A stretch of 64,000 nt of DNA from Flavobacterium amniphilum (GCF_023634845.1 NZ_JAMLJL010000011.1:62001-126000); one strand, 5' to 3'; shown: positions 32,476-42,392, numbered from the stretch's first letter. Notes: generated from the letters alone by a model not told the origin. Made by a program: numbers and translations.

Positions 32476-35355
32476 CTATTCTTTGATCAATTTGATTGTT
32501 CCCTGTTGGTTTGTTTCATTTGTAAGCTTGACAAAATATAGTCCGCTGTTCAGGTTTTCCACAGAGAAGTTGTGTTGAGCCGCAAAACCACCCTTAAATG
32601 TTTTTACCAACTGACCGGTCAGATTGTATATTTCTACTGTTTTGACAGCTTCCGATAAGTTGAAATAACCATTTGAAGGATTAGGATACAAAACAATGGA
32701 ATTGGCTAAATTGAAACCCTCATTGTTTAAGCTTTGTGCGGGTTGGTTTCCGTAAATTCTGAAGCCGCCAGAGGGAACAGAGATTACAGCCTGTGTATCG
32801 GTCACATTCATCGAAGTTCCGTCTATTAAATTATACCAAGTACCCGCATAAGGAAAGTTAGGGTTGATGGTTAAATTAGCGACAGAAAAATTAGCCAGAA
32901 CTACCACATTTTTAAGGGTTGAAGCCGGTAAGGCATTATCGAAAACATACAGGCGTTGTTTTACAGTGCTTCCGTCAGTATTGATAGTGTAATCGCCTTC
33001 AAAAACAGCCTCCTGGGTTTTAAGGATATTGAACTTAGTCCAATTATTGTAAATGGTATTCCGTGTTGGATCAGTAAGCCAGTTTTCTGTCCATTGCGGT
33101 TGCGGTTTTGTGGCCAGTTTGCAATCTCCTGAAGTAGGGTCGCTTTCAGTGTTTACCGTTCCGTTGCTACAGGTATAAATGGAGTCATCCATGCCTAAAT
33201 CAGCAAAATGCCAGATCATTTTCGGACCCGGAACCAAAATAGAAACGGCTCCGATGGCTGACATACGGTTTAAAGTATTCGGGAGATTATTGTATACAGG
33301 AAAAGCTCCTGCGGCATTTCCAGTTGTCATAGCTGTATAAACCAAACGTTCTTTGTCATGGCTTTCCGGATATCCCAACAGTCTTTTTCCAAGGAAAGAA
33401 GCTCGGCTTTTATGTCCGATGCCGGTTATATCGGCTCCGGCAACCCCTTTTATAAGCGGTTCATACTGAGAAGTCATTTCACCCCACATCATAACCCCTT
33501 TGCTTGGGTTTTCCGCTATTCGGTAATTTGCCCATTCTTTTTCTTCGTTTTCGGTGCCTAAGTGCTCGAAAATTGCATAATGTGTTGGGTCTGCAGTCCA
33601 GCAATTGTCTACATATTCTTTTAGAACTGCAACGCGGTCAGCCTGATAACTGTTTGTACACGATTCATCAGCAGCTGAACAGTTCTGAGTAAAACCTTTG
33701 GTTAAATCCCATCTGAAACCATCAATTTTGAATTCCTGTATCCAGTATTTAGTTACTTTTTTTACGTATTCTTTGGTATAAGCCGAGGCATGGTTGAAAT
33801 CGGATCCAACACTGTAACTGTGTCTGGCTACCGTATTGAAATATGGATTTTCAGTGCTTGGGTCACCCCAGCCGTCACCATCAGGATCATTCATCCACAT
33901 ACGCACCATGGGATTTCTTCCGAAAGCATGGTTAAAAGCAATATCCAGAATAACAGCAATTCCATTTGAATGACAGAGGTCTACGAATTCTTTCAATTTT
34001 GCCGAAGGTCCGTAATGCTTGTCCAAAGCCATGTGGAAAGAAGTATTGTATCCCCAGCTTTCGTTACCTTCAAATTCCATTACCGGCATTAATTCGATGG
34101 CGTTTATTTTCAGGTTTTTGAAATAACTGATTTTGTCTATTAAATCCTGAAAATTCCTGTCGGAATCAAAATCCCGGATTAGTGCTTCGTAGACGATTAA
34201 GTCTTCTTTTTTAGGTTTTGTAAAAGAAGTGTTTATCCATGGATAAGCCGTTTGTCCGGTTTGTAAAACGGTAACTTCCCTTTCCTGACCGGCAGGATAA
34301 ACTGGCATATTCGGATAGGTTGAAACCGGTGTCCAGGGATCATCATAAGGAGATAATACCAATGTTGAATAAGGATCGGCAGCTTTGACAAAGGAAGGTG
34401 AATTTGCTATTGGCGTCTGGTCTACCACCCAATATTGGTAATTCTCTGATTGTCCCGGAGTTAATCCCGTTAACTCCAGCCAGAATTTTCCTGAAACAGG
34501 ATCTTTTTTCATGGCATAAGCCGTTGATGGTTGGTAATTATTGAAACTACCTGCTACATATACAAAATCTTTCCCCGGGGCGGTCAAAACCAAAGTCGCC
34601 CGTGTAGCGTCACCCGGATTGTAATTGATTCCGTCTTCAAGTCCGGCTGGGATTGCCTGTGAAATAGTTCCCGGGTTGATGATGACATTGAATTTTTTGG
34701 AAAATGTTACAACACCTTGTGTAATAATGAGTTCGTATGCTTTGTTAGTGGTGATGTTTGTGTCGTTGTAGCTATAGGAAGAACCGGAAAAAGTATTGAT
34801 TTGTGTTCCATTGGCCAATAAAATGTAATTAGCATTTCCATTAGTGTTGTTGGCTGTAATATTGAGGTTCCCGCCTGACGAAATTATGGTATTTGAATTT
34901 AATCCGGGAGAAGTCAGATTTGCCTGAAAAGTACCAACTTCTGCATAAATATCCTGTGATTTTTTATCACCGGTTCCGTTTTTTGCTTTAATCAGAAAGC
35001 CAATCCTGCCAATTCCTGTCCGGCTGTAAAAAGTGGTAGGGGAAAAAGTTATGGTATAGGTGTCGTTTCCTGAATTGTAGGTTAAGCGGTTAGCTTCATT
35101 AGAAGCTGTCCATGTTCCGTTGGTAGGGCAATCTAAACTGTTTGTATCATTGATATCGTAAGACCACGACCATAAATACAGGGCGTTTCCGGCTACTCCC
35201 CAAGTGCCTTCATTAATTGAAGATCCCTGAAAAGTCAAAGTAACGGATTGATTTTCGTCGAATGTGCCTGGTGAAACACTATAGCTTACTGTTTGCTGTT
35301 GTGACCAAGATACCATCGATATGAAAAACAATATGAATAAAATAATTTTTTTCAT
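32476..35355 (-). CDS. T9SS-secreted GH13 family alpha-glucan hydrolase
   Basis: A 959-residue surface enzyme for starch or maltodextrin. The signal peptide is MKKIILFILFFISMVSWSQQ. It is followed by immunoglobulin-like beta domains (to about 230) and a CBM48-like E-set region (about 240-335; LVLTAPGKDFVYVAGSFNNY). The GH13 barrel spans about 385-770: region I VILDIAFNHAFGRNP near 473, region II GFRWDLTKGF with the catalytic Asp near 551, region III IFEHLG with the acid/base Glu near 600, region IV YPESHDKERLVY near 664. Region IV reads ESHD rather than the ENHD/DNHD of classic amylases, closer to branching or debranching enzymes. The last about 75 residues are a type A T9SS sorting domain (YPNPSNGYFNLS ... 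GLYFVKL). It replaces SusG in this locus. Confidence 0.9.
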   Translation of the reverse strand: MKKIILFILFFISMVSWSQQQTVSYSVSPGTFDENQSVTLTFQGSSINEGTWGVAGNALYLWSWSYDINDTNSLDCPTNGTWTASNEANRLTYNSGNDTYTITFSPTTFYSRTGIGRIGFLIKAKNGTGDKKSQDIYAEVGTFQANLTSPGLNSNTIISSGGNLNITANNTNGNANYILLANGTQINTFSGSSYSYNDTNITTNKAYELIITQGVVTFSKKFNVIINPGTISQAIPAGLEDGINYNPGDATRATLVLTAPGKDFVYVAGSFNNYQPSTAYAMKKDPVSGKFWLELTGLTPGQSENYQYWVVDQTPIANSPSFVKAADPYSTLVLSPYDDPWTPVSTYPNMPVYPAGQEREVTVLQTGQTAYPWINTSFTKPKKEDLIVYEALIRDFDSDRNFQDLIDKISYFKNLKINAIELMPVMEFEGNESWGYNTSFHMALDKHYGPSAKLKEFVDLCHSNGIAVILDIAFNHAFGRNPMVRMWMNDPDGDGWGDPSTENPYFNTVARHSYSVGSDFNHASAYTKEYVKKVTKYWIQEFKIDGFRWDLTKGFTQNCSAADESCTNSYQADRVAVLKEYVDNCWTADPTHYAIFEHLGTENEEKEWANYRIAENPSKGVMMWGEMTSQYEPLIKGVAGADITGIGHKSRASFLGKRLLGYPESHDKERLVYTAMTTGNAAGAFPVYNNLPNTLNRMSAIGAVSILVPGPKMIWHFADLGMDDSIYTCSNGTVNTESDPTSGDCKLATKPQPQWTENWLTDPTRNTIYNNWTKFNILKTQEAVFEGDYTINTDGSTVKQRLYVFDNALPASTLKNVVVLANFSVANLTINPNFPYAGTWYNLIDGTSMNVTDTQAVISVPSGGFRIYGNQPAQSLNNEGFNLANSIVLYPNPSNGYFNLSEAVKTVEIYNLTGQLVKTFKGGFAAQHNFSVENLNSGLYFVKLTNETNQQGTIKLIKE

Positions 35356-35370
35356 ACTTATAGATAAATT

Positions 35371-35398
35371 AAAAAGGCTGGGTTAACCAGCCTTTTTT
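35371..35398 (-). terminator. Hairpin terminator between susE and the amylase gene
   Basis: AAAAAGGCTGG (35371-35381) pairs with CCAGCCTTTTT around the loop GTTAA, followed on the minus strand by a T-run. It lies between the susE stop (35408) and the amylase start (35355), inside an otherwise continuous operon. It may reduce rather than abolish read-through. Confidence 0.8.
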
Positions 35399-35407
35399 GG
35401 TGTGTTT

Positions 35408-36532
35408 TTAGTTAAAAGTTATGGTCTTGTTAACTGTATCAATTTTAAATCTTTTTGTTGCAGTTGTGCCAACATATCTAAAGTTACTGTCACCATCATT
35501 AGCGTTAACAAAATCTGCAGAAATGGTATAACCGTCAGCGATGTATCCCGGGAAATTTCTGTTAGGAGAACCCCAGCTGTCACCTCCGTCGTTAGCAAAC
35601 CAAACTCTGAATGCTTCATTGTTCTTTAATTCGACAGGAACTTCATATATTCCGGTGTCAATTTTTCCAAGTTCAGTTTCGTTGTCACCGGCCCAGCTCC
35701 ATCCGCCCGGAGTTGCAGCACCAACCAGCCAGTAAGAACTATTCGTGTTTGATCCCTGGAAAGCAGTGATGGTTTTGTTGTTTTCATCTATTTTCAAACG
35801 ATGGGTACCAGGTGTTCCGGTAAATCTGAAATTACTGTCACCGTCGTTTGCATTGACTAATGTTGAGTTGATTACATATCCGGCACCAGTATAGTATGGA
35901 TAATTTCTTCCTGATCCCCAATCTCCTTCTGTTGTGAAAAAACGGAATGAATCATTAGCAAAATCAACTGTTGAAGTTAAAACGTTGTCATTACAGAATA
36001 ATACGACAGGACTGTTCCAGTTCCATCCTGCACCTACCAAACCTGCACCAACTGCATATTGATTCAGGCATCCAAAAGGAGTAACCGAAAGAGTAATGCT
36101 GTTTGAATACTGAGGTTCTGCACCTGTAGTGCCAACAGTGGCTTTGATTCTTACATCAATTGTTCCTTCCGTGAATGGCGCTACTCCCAATAACAAAGAA
36201 TTAAGATTTAGTTCAGCAACATTAACCGTTGCATTTGTTGTAGGAGAAGTTGTAATGTCTACCGGCGCGGCAAAATTTGTTCCGTTTTTAGCAAATTGAA
36301 CTGTGTAGGTTACAGCAGTAGGAACAGTGTAAATTGCAGGTTCCCATGTGAAAGTAACGGCCGGATTATTAGGAGTCGCTTCTGATAAAATTATTGAAGT
36401 TCCTGTTGAAGGCGTAACGATTTCGAAAGACGCGTCTTCAGGTTCCAGAATTTTGAAATTATTTTCATCTTCACACGAATTCAATATCAATGCGATTATA
36501 CTGAGAGATAAATATTTGAATATATTTTTCAT
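35408..36532 (-). CDS. SusE-like outer-membrane starch-binding lipoprotein
   Basis: A 374-residue lipoprotein. MKNIFKYLSLSIIALILNSC gives a lipobox at Cys20. An N-terminal SusE domain (about 25-150) has the TPSTGTSIILSEATPNNPAV pattern followed by VTFTWEPA, the usual SusE opening. Two tandem carbohydrate-binding-like repeats follow, each with a WxW...G aromatic start (AGWNWNSPV and GGWSWAGDN) and a near-identical ending NANDGDSNFRF / NANDGDSNFRY, then TxxRxKID-NKTIT. The two repeats probably hold starch helices at the surface. The gene is 12 bp after susD and precedes the terminator at 35371-35398. Confidence 0.88.
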   Translation of the reverse strand: MKNIFKYLSLSIIALILNSCEDENNFKILEPEDASFEIVTPSTGTSIILSEATPNNPAVTFTWEPAIYTVPTAVTYTVQFAKNGTNFAAPVDITTSPTTNATVNVAELNLNSLLLGVAPFTEGTIDVRIKATVGTTGAEPQYSNSITLSVTPFGCLNQYAVGAGLVGAGWNWNSPVVLFCNDNVLTSTVDFANDSFRFFTTEGDWGSGRNYPYYTGAGYVINSTLVNANDGDSNFRFTGTPGTHRLKIDENNKTITAFQGSNTNSSYWLVGAATPGGWSWAGDNETELGKIDTGIYEVPVELKNNEAFRVWFANDGGDSWGSPNRNFPGYIADGYTISADFVNANDGDSNFRYVGTTATKRFKIDTVNKTITFN

Positions 36533-36543
36533 AGCTAATGAAT

Positions 36544-38142
36544 TTAGTAATTAGGATTTTGGGTTAAATTAGGGTTGGAAGCTAAGCTAGCCGCCGGTAT
36601 TGGGTACACGTTAAAATGAGCCGGTAACGCAATACCGCTTTGACTGTTTCCTTTCCAGGTCCAGTTGTAAGAACCTCCGGTGAATTTATGGAAACGGATA
36701 AGATCTTGTCTTCTGTGGGATTCCCAGTGTAGTTCCCTTGCTCTTTCGTCTAATATAAAATCCAATGTTAAATCAGATGAAAGGATGTTTGCTGTTGTTC
36801 CGTTGTTAGCTCTTTCCCTTAAATTGTTAACATAAGTCAAGGCCTGGCTTGTTGTGGTATTTCCGCCTCCTCTTAATGCGCATTCTGCATACATTAAATA
36901 AACATCGGCTAATCTGAACAAGGGAAAATCAGTATCCACAAAAGTTTGATTGGATCCAGGAACTCCGGTAGAGCTTATGTTAGAATACTTGGCTAAAATG
37001 TATCCTTGTTTTTGTGTTGAAATAGATGCAATTTCAATTGGTCTTTCAGCTGAAATAATCGTTTTTCTTTCATCATTGTTGAATTGAATGCCGTCAAATT
37101 TCTGAACAAACTGTTTTCTAAGACGGATGGCACCGCCCCAGCCTCCGGCACCAACGCCCATTGAAGCTCCATTTTGTTCAAGTGATCCTACCTGACCATT
37201 GATCATCACCGTAGTTGGTCCATAATTTTGCGTTGCTGTTCCGTCAGACTGGATGCTGAAAATCATTTCGGTCGATGTGTGGTTATCTGCTTTGAAATTG
37301 TCCAGATAATTATCTTCCAATGTATACCCGCCGCCAATTACATTATTGCACATTGCTGCACACTCAGTATATTTAGGCTGATTGATATATACTTCTGCAT
37401 TCAGGTATAATTTAGCCAGAATCATCCATGCCATTGCCTTATCCAAACGGCCATATTCGTTCGTTCTGGGTTCTTTTAAAGAAGGTAGGACAGAAGTTAA
37501 TTCACTTTCAATGTAATTGAATAATTCGGCTCTGTCGTATTCAGGACCGGCAGTATTAATTGGATCATTTTCAGTTACCAGAGCTGCTTTTCCGAATAAG
37601 TCCATTAAATGATAATAAGCCAAAGCTCTCAATACTTTAACTTCGTTTCTGTATAATGCAATATCATTTAATAATTGAGTATCTGTAACACCTCTTGAGC
37701 TTAATTTTTCAGGAGTTGTCTGGCGTAAATATTCATTTACCAATGCTACCTGGAACATTGCTCTTCCGAACATACCTCTTAAAATAGGATTGTTTGCGTT
37801 CCATGTATTTCTTTGGATTTCACCAACACCCGGGTCACTTTCATAACTCCAGATGGCCTGGTCTGCTGCTAAGTCCTGCATGTACCATAAACATCGTCCA
37901 TATTGACTTGTTCCGGCGTCTATTCCCTGAATATTTGATGATTCGGCACCATTTAGTCCGGTTAAAGATAAATTTCCGTAAATACCTGCCAATCCTTGCT
38001 TGTATGATTCATTTGTTGAGAAAAAGGCATCTGAAAGGAAAATGTCATCATCTTCCGGTGTCACATTCAAATCATCGGTACATGAAGTGAAAAATGTCAG
38101 AAATCCAAGGATGTAAATTATGTTATATTTTAATTTCTTCAT
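36544..38142 (-). CDS. SusD/RagB family starch-binding lipoprotein
   Basis: A 532-residue outer-membrane lipoprotein that covers the SusC channel like a lid. The lipobox is LGFLTFFTSCTDDLNVTPED. The SusD-type TPR fold begins with FFSTNESYKQGLAGIYGNLS and continues with EVKVLRALAYYHLMDLFG and KAMAWMILAKLYLNAEVY. RARELHWESHRRQDLIRFHK and the ending VYPIPAASLASNPNLTQNPN are hallmarks of the family C-terminus. The gene lies 10 bp after susC and 12 bp before susE. Confidence 0.95.
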   Translation of the reverse strand: MKKLKYNIIYILGFLTFFTSCTDDLNVTPEDDDIFLSDAFFSTNESYKQGLAGIYGNLSLTGLNGAESSNIQGIDAGTSQYGRCLWYMQDLAADQAIWSYESDPGVGEIQRNTWNANNPILRGMFGRAMFQVALVNEYLRQTTPEKLSSRGVTDTQLLNDIALYRNEVKVLRALAYYHLMDLFGKAALVTENDPINTAGPEYDRAELFNYIESELTSVLPSLKEPRTNEYGRLDKAMAWMILAKLYLNAEVYINQPKYTECAAMCNNVIGGGYTLEDNYLDNFKADNHTSTEMIFSIQSDGTATQNYGPTTVMINGQVGSLEQNGASMGVGAGGWGGAIRLRKQFVQKFDGIQFNNDERKTIISAERPIEIASISTQKQGYILAKYSNISSTGVPGSNQTFVDTDFPLFRLADVYLMYAECALRGGGNTTTSQALTYVNNLRERANNGTTANILSSDLTLDFILDERARELHWESHRRQDLIRFHKFTGGSYNWTWKGNSQSGIALPAHFNVYPIPAASLASNPNLTQNPNY

Positions 38143-38152
38143 GGTTTAAATT

Positions 38153-41149
38153 TTAAAATTTCACGTTTGCACCAAATAAAATCTGTCTTTGTCTTGGGTA
38201 GATCGTATTATCGATACCTCCGGTGATTTCTGGATCCAATCCGCTGTATTTTGTGATAACGAATGGGTTTTGGACACCAATGTTAAATCTTAAAGATGCT
38301 TTTCCGTCTATCCATTTCGGAATGGTATAGCCTAAAGTGGCATTGTCCATTCTTAAAAATGAAGCGTTTTCAATGTAGTAATCAGATAAAATAACGTCTG
38401 AAGTTGTAGTGAACCCGCTTTCCAATGCAGAAGAAGGTATATTGCCTAATACAGTATTGTCTTTTAATAGGTTCAATTGTGCTCTTGAAGAATTCACGTT
38501 GTTGTAAATCCTGTTTCCGATGCTCGCTCTCAGGTTAAAAGAGAAGTCAAAGTTTTTATAATTCATATTGGATTGGAATCCCAGAACAAAATCCGGATCC
38601 GGATTATTGTAAATGTAACGGTCGTTATTGTTGATGATTCCGTCGTTGTTTAAATCGGCATAAGCACCTTCGATTGGATTGTTGTCAGCATCGTACAACT
38701 GTTTGTAAACGAAGAATGAATTAGGAGTATATCCTTCACTGTGTACTTGTATTGTACCACCGGTACCACCTCCGATTCCACCAACAAGAATATTTGATCC
38801 GAAAGCCAACTCTTTGATGCGTCTTTCGTATTTAGTGGCGTTAAAATTAAGGTTCCAGTTCCAGTTTTCGGTTTTAGCAACTTCAGCATTAATATTCAAT
38901 TCAATACCTTTAGTGGTAAAACTACCAATGTTTTGCCATCCGGCATTAGAAAAGTTACCTCCATCTGCAAAAGCCACATTGGCTAATAAATCATCTGATT
39001 GTTTGTAAAATGCATCAATGCTTCCTGTAATTCGGTTGTTTAGGATTCCGTAATCCAAGCCTGCATTATACGTAGTGGTTTCTTCCCATTTCAGGAAAGG
39101 GTTTGTTGGTGAAGGCAATCCCACTATGTAAGTTTCGGGACCAAAATAATACTGAGAATTTGTATTACCTGTTGAATAAATAGGAAGGTAGTAATTCCTT
39201 GCATCATTAGGTAAATCTTGTTGTCCTGTGATACCCCATCCCAATCTCAGTTTTAAATCTGAAATTACACTGTCTTCTTTCAGTAAATCCTTGTTCATTT
39301 TCCAGGCAAAGGAAGCGGCTGGGAAATTACCCCATTTTTCATTGGTAGGAAAACGGGAAGAACCGTCTCTTCTATATGTCAGTGTTAATAAGTATTTTTC
39401 ATTAAGAGTAAGGTTTGTTCTTCCGAAAAAACCAATTAAAACCAAATCAGTGTCAATTGTTGTCTCCGGCCCTGCAGAAGTTGGGTTTAATCTGTTTCTT
39501 GTTGTGAAATTCTCTGATTCGAATTTCTGATATGAATAACCTGCGGTGGCTTCCAGGTTTAGTTTGCCAATTTGCTTATTGTACACTAAGTATCCGTCAA
39601 ATAGTTTATTTGTCGATTCAGAGCTTTCAAACTGGTCGTTACCGTATTTTCCTGAAAAACTGGTTCCGTTTCCGTCTGCCGTACCGGCATATTTAGGTAA
39701 GAAAAGGGATCTTTCTCCTTTGATTTTATCTATACCTACGTTTACTACAGCTCTTAGATCAGGGAAAAAGTGTAATTTGTAGTCAGCCTGTACGTTTCCG
39801 AAAATTCGGTTTACAAGTCCTGTGTCATTTCTCAGTAAAAGTTCAGAAACCGGATTTCGGGCTGTATTGGATAATTCAGTTGGGCTGGTTGTGTTTTCGT
39901 AATAACCTCCCCAAATGGATCCGTCCAAGCGAACAGGTTTTGTAGGGTCAAAACGCAAAGCACCGCCTTCAACACCATTAGTGAATCTATTTCTTTCGTT
40001 TGAGTAATTTGCATTTACGGAAAGCTTAAGATGATCTTTAAATAATGTTGGATTCAAAGCTAAACCAACAGAATTTCGGGTGAATTTATTTGTGAGTCTT
40101 AGACCTAACTGATAAGTGTTTCCTAGCGTTAAACGAGTTGGGACAGCTTTAAATAAGTTACCTCTTAAAGTTAAATCCTGATTTACTGTTTCTGTGGTTT
40201 TTCTGTAAATTTCTTTCTGCCAATCAGTGTTGTATAGAATTCTACCTTCAATAATGCCCGGAGTTGCCAGATTATCAGTTGCAGATGTAGTTGGATCATC
40301 AATGCCTAAAAGATTAGTCTCATCCGGGAAGTAAGTTTCAATAGCATTGACGAATTCAGAACTATTCAGTACATCTACTGTTTTTTGTAATTTTCCAATA
40401 CTGAATTGGACATTGTAATCGACTGAAAGATTTTTGCTTCCTTTTTTAGTTGTGATGATAATGACCCCGTTTGAAGCTCTTGACCCATAGATTGCAGTTG
40501 CAGAAGCATCTTTTAAAATTGTCATTGATTCAATCGTACTTGGATTTAAAGAAGCAAGGAATGAAGTACTTCCGGTTGCTGTTTTGTTTTCAATCGGAAG
40601 TCCATCAATAACAATAAGCGGGTCATTACTTGTAAATAAGGAAGAACCACCCCTGATTCTGATTTCCGAACCTGATCCGGGTGCTCCGCTCGTATTTATG
40701 GTTACTCCGGCAACTCTGCCATTCAACAGGTTTTCAGCTGTTAAGATAGCACCTTTGTTAAATTCTTTGGTTGATAGTACTGAAGCAGATCCCGTTGCAT
40801 CCTTTTTCTTTACGGAACCATATCCAACCACAACCACTTCATCCAGTTTTGAAGATTCTTCCTGCATTACAACAGTGATGTTGTTTTGCCCGGAGAATGT
40901 TATGGTTTGTTCTTTGAAGCCCAAAAAAGTAAATAAGACAGCATCACCATTTTTTAAATTTGATAATGAAAATTGTCCGTCAAAATTTGTGGAAACCCCA
41001 TTATTTGTTCCTTTTACCGTTACGTTGACACCAGGGAGTGGCTGACCCGTGGTTTTGTCGGTGACAACTCCTTGTAATTTACTTTGAGCCAGTAAATTAA
41101 GTGGTAACATAAGTACTAAAAGTAACAACTTTTTATACGATGTTTTCAT
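38153..41149 (-). CDS. SusC/RagA family TonB-dependent outer-membrane transporter
   Basis: A 998-residue TonB-dependent porin for maltodextrin uptake. After the signal peptide (MKTSYKKLLLLVLMLPLNLL) comes a carboxypeptidase-regulatory-like domain (about 22-97: LQGVVTDKTTGQPLPGVNVT...). The SusC signature EVVVVGYGSVKKKDATGSAS follows, and then the plug (about 115-225: NGRVAGVTINTSGAPGSGSE ... DASATAIYGSRASNGVIIIT). The barrel runs to the C-terminal aromatic ending ILFGANVKF. It is the first gene of the operon and divergent from the LacI regulator, with a 226-bp shared control region. Confidence 0.95.
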   Translation of the reverse strand: MKTSYKKLLLLVLMLPLNLLAQSKLQGVVTDKTTGQPLPGVNVTVKGTNNGVSTNFDGQFSLSNLKNGDAVLFTFLGFKEQTITFSGQNNITVVMQEESSKLDEVVVVGYGSVKKKDATGSASVLSTKEFNKGAILTAENLLNGRVAGVTINTSGAPGSGSEIRIRGGSSLFTSNDPLIVIDGLPIENKTATGSTSFLASLNPSTIESMTILKDASATAIYGSRASNGVIIITTKKGSKNLSVDYNVQFSIGKLQKTVDVLNSSEFVNAIETYFPDETNLLGIDDPTTSATDNLATPGIIEGRILYNTDWQKEIYRKTTETVNQDLTLRGNLFKAVPTRLTLGNTYQLGLRLTNKFTRNSVGLALNPTLFKDHLKLSVNANYSNERNRFTNGVEGGALRFDPTKPVRLDGSIWGGYYENTTSPTELSNTARNPVSELLLRNDTGLVNRIFGNVQADYKLHFFPDLRAVVNVGIDKIKGERSLFLPKYAGTADGNGTSFSGKYGNDQFESSESTNKLFDGYLVYNKQIGKLNLEATAGYSYQKFESENFTTRNRLNPTSAGPETTIDTDLVLIGFFGRTNLTLNEKYLLTLTYRRDGSSRFPTNEKWGNFPAASFAWKMNKDLLKEDSVISDLKLRLGWGITGQQDLPNDARNYYLPIYSTGNTNSQYYFGPETYIVGLPSPTNPFLKWEETTTYNAGLDYGILNNRITGSIDAFYKQSDDLLANVAFADGGNFSNAGWQNIGSFTTKGIELNINAEVAKTENWNWNLNFNATKYERRIKELAFGSNILVGGIGGGTGGTIQVHSEGYTPNSFFVYKQLYDADNNPIEGAYADLNNDGIINNNDRYIYNNPDPDFVLGFQSNMNYKNFDFSFNLRASIGNRIYNNVNSSRAQLNLLKDNTVLGNIPSSALESGFTTTSDVILSDYYIENASFLRMDNATLGYTIPKWIDGKASLRFNIGVQNPFVITKYSGLDPEITGGIDNTIYPRQRQILFGANVKF

Positions 41150-41259
41150 ACATTTTGTTTAAGTTAGAAAATTGTTTTGGTGGGCATACATTTTACTTCG
41201 ATAAGTTAAATTTATATAAATTTTAAAACAATTTTCAGGAACACTTGTTAAAACATAAC

Positions 41260-41273
41260 CGCAAACGTTTTCG
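41260..41273. promoter_or_regulatory. Candidate LacI-type operator in the susC-regulator intergenic region
   Basis: CGcAAACGTTTtCG is a palindrome centred on CG, with ten of twelve flanking positions paired. It matches the general LacI-family operator form with a central CpG (AAACGTTT). It lies between the divergent susC and LacI-type genes, about 110 bp from each. The 8-bp core also occurs by chance in the aspartate kinase gene, so sequence alone is not decisive. A simpler AACGTT lies at 42410-42415 before the transporter. Confidence 0.5.
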
Positions 41274-41375
41274 TGTTGAAAACTTTTAAGAAAAAGCATA
41301 TTTTTAGGTAAAAAATTTTCATTCATAAAAATAAAATTTACCTTTATTTTCAAATTATCAATTTTATATTCTGTA

Positions 41376-42392
41376 ATGAGGAAAAAAATTACCCTGAAAC
41401 AAATTGCAAAAGAATTGGATGTTTCGATTTCCACCGTGTCAAAATCATTAAGGAACAGTCCGGAAATTGGAGAAGAAACAAGAGAAAAAGTACAGGCTTT
41501 CGCCAAATTGTATAATTACAAGCCAAATAATATTGCTTTGAGTTTAAAAAACAGAAAAACCAAGACCATCGGAATCATTATTCCTGAAATCGTACATCAC
41601 TTTTTTGCGACTGTTATCAGTGGTATAGAACACTACGCTAATGATTACGGATACAATGTTATTGTATGTCTTTCGGATGAATCTTTTGACAAGGAAGTAA
41701 TCAATATGGAAATGTTGGCCGGTGGCAGTATAGACGGATTTATAATGTCATTGTCTAAAGAAACACAAAATAAAGGTGATTTTCATCATATATCAGAAGC
41801 AATCAATCAGGGAATGCCGGTTGTCATGTTTGACCGTGTGACCAATGATATTTTTTGTGATAAGGTAATTATTGATGATAAAACGGCTGCGCAGGATGCT
41901 GTGAATTTCCTGGTTTTTAAAGGAATGAAGAAAATTGGTATCATCACCACGGTTGATTATGTGAGTGTGGGTAAACTGAGAACCGATGGTTATTTACAGG
42001 CATTCAGACAGAATAACCTGATTGTAAAGGATGAACTGATTTTAAAAATCGAGGATATAGAAAATTGCGCAGTTGAAATTGAAAAGTTTGTTGCCGAACA
42101 TGATATGGATGGAATTTTTGCCGTTAATGAATTATTTGCCGTAACTGCCATCAAAGCAGCCAGTAAATTAGGTAAAAGAGTTCCCGAAGATTTATCGGTA
42201 ATCGGATTTACGGACGGGATCATATCCAAATTCTCAACACCATCGATTACAACCGTAAGTCAGGATGGAGTGGAAATGGGGAAGAGGGCTGCTAAATTAT
42301 TGATTGACCGATTGGAAAATGATGAGGATGATGAGTTCTACACAGTTGAAATTGTAGAGACGTATCTGGTCGAAAGAGAGTCGACCCGATAA
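41376..42392 (+). CDS. LacI family regulator of the maltodextrin locus
   Basis: A 338-residue LacI/GalR-type protein. The helix-turn-helix is at residues 4-24 (LKQIAKELDVSISTVSKSLR), the hinge at YKPNNIALSLK, and the sugar-sensing domain runs from about 60 (TIGIIIPEIVHHFFATVISG ... VMFDRVTNDIFCDKVIIDD ... GFTDGIISKFSTPSITTVSQ). It resembles the orphan regulator at 7206 throughout. Its position between the divergent sus operon and the maltose-import operon strongly suggests that it controls both. A candidate TACCTTTA -7 box is at 41339-41346. No SusR-type membrane sensor is present in the window. Confidence 0.93.
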   Translation: MRKKITLKQIAKELDVSISTVSKSLRNSPEIGEETREKVQAFAKLYNYKPNNIALSLKNRKTKTIGIIIPEIVHHFFATVISGIEHYANDYGYNVIVCLSDESFDKEVINMEMLAGGSIDGFIMSLSKETQNKGDFHHISEAINQGMPVVMFDRVTNDIFCDKVIIDDKTAAQDAVNFLVFKGMKKIGIITTVDYVSVGKLRTDGYLQAFRQNNLIVKDELILKIEDIENCAVEIEKFVAEHDMDGIFAVNELFAVTAIKAASKLGKRVPEDLSVIGFTDGIISKFSTPSITTVSQDGVEMGKRAAKLLIDRLENDEDDEFYTVEIVETYLVERESTR

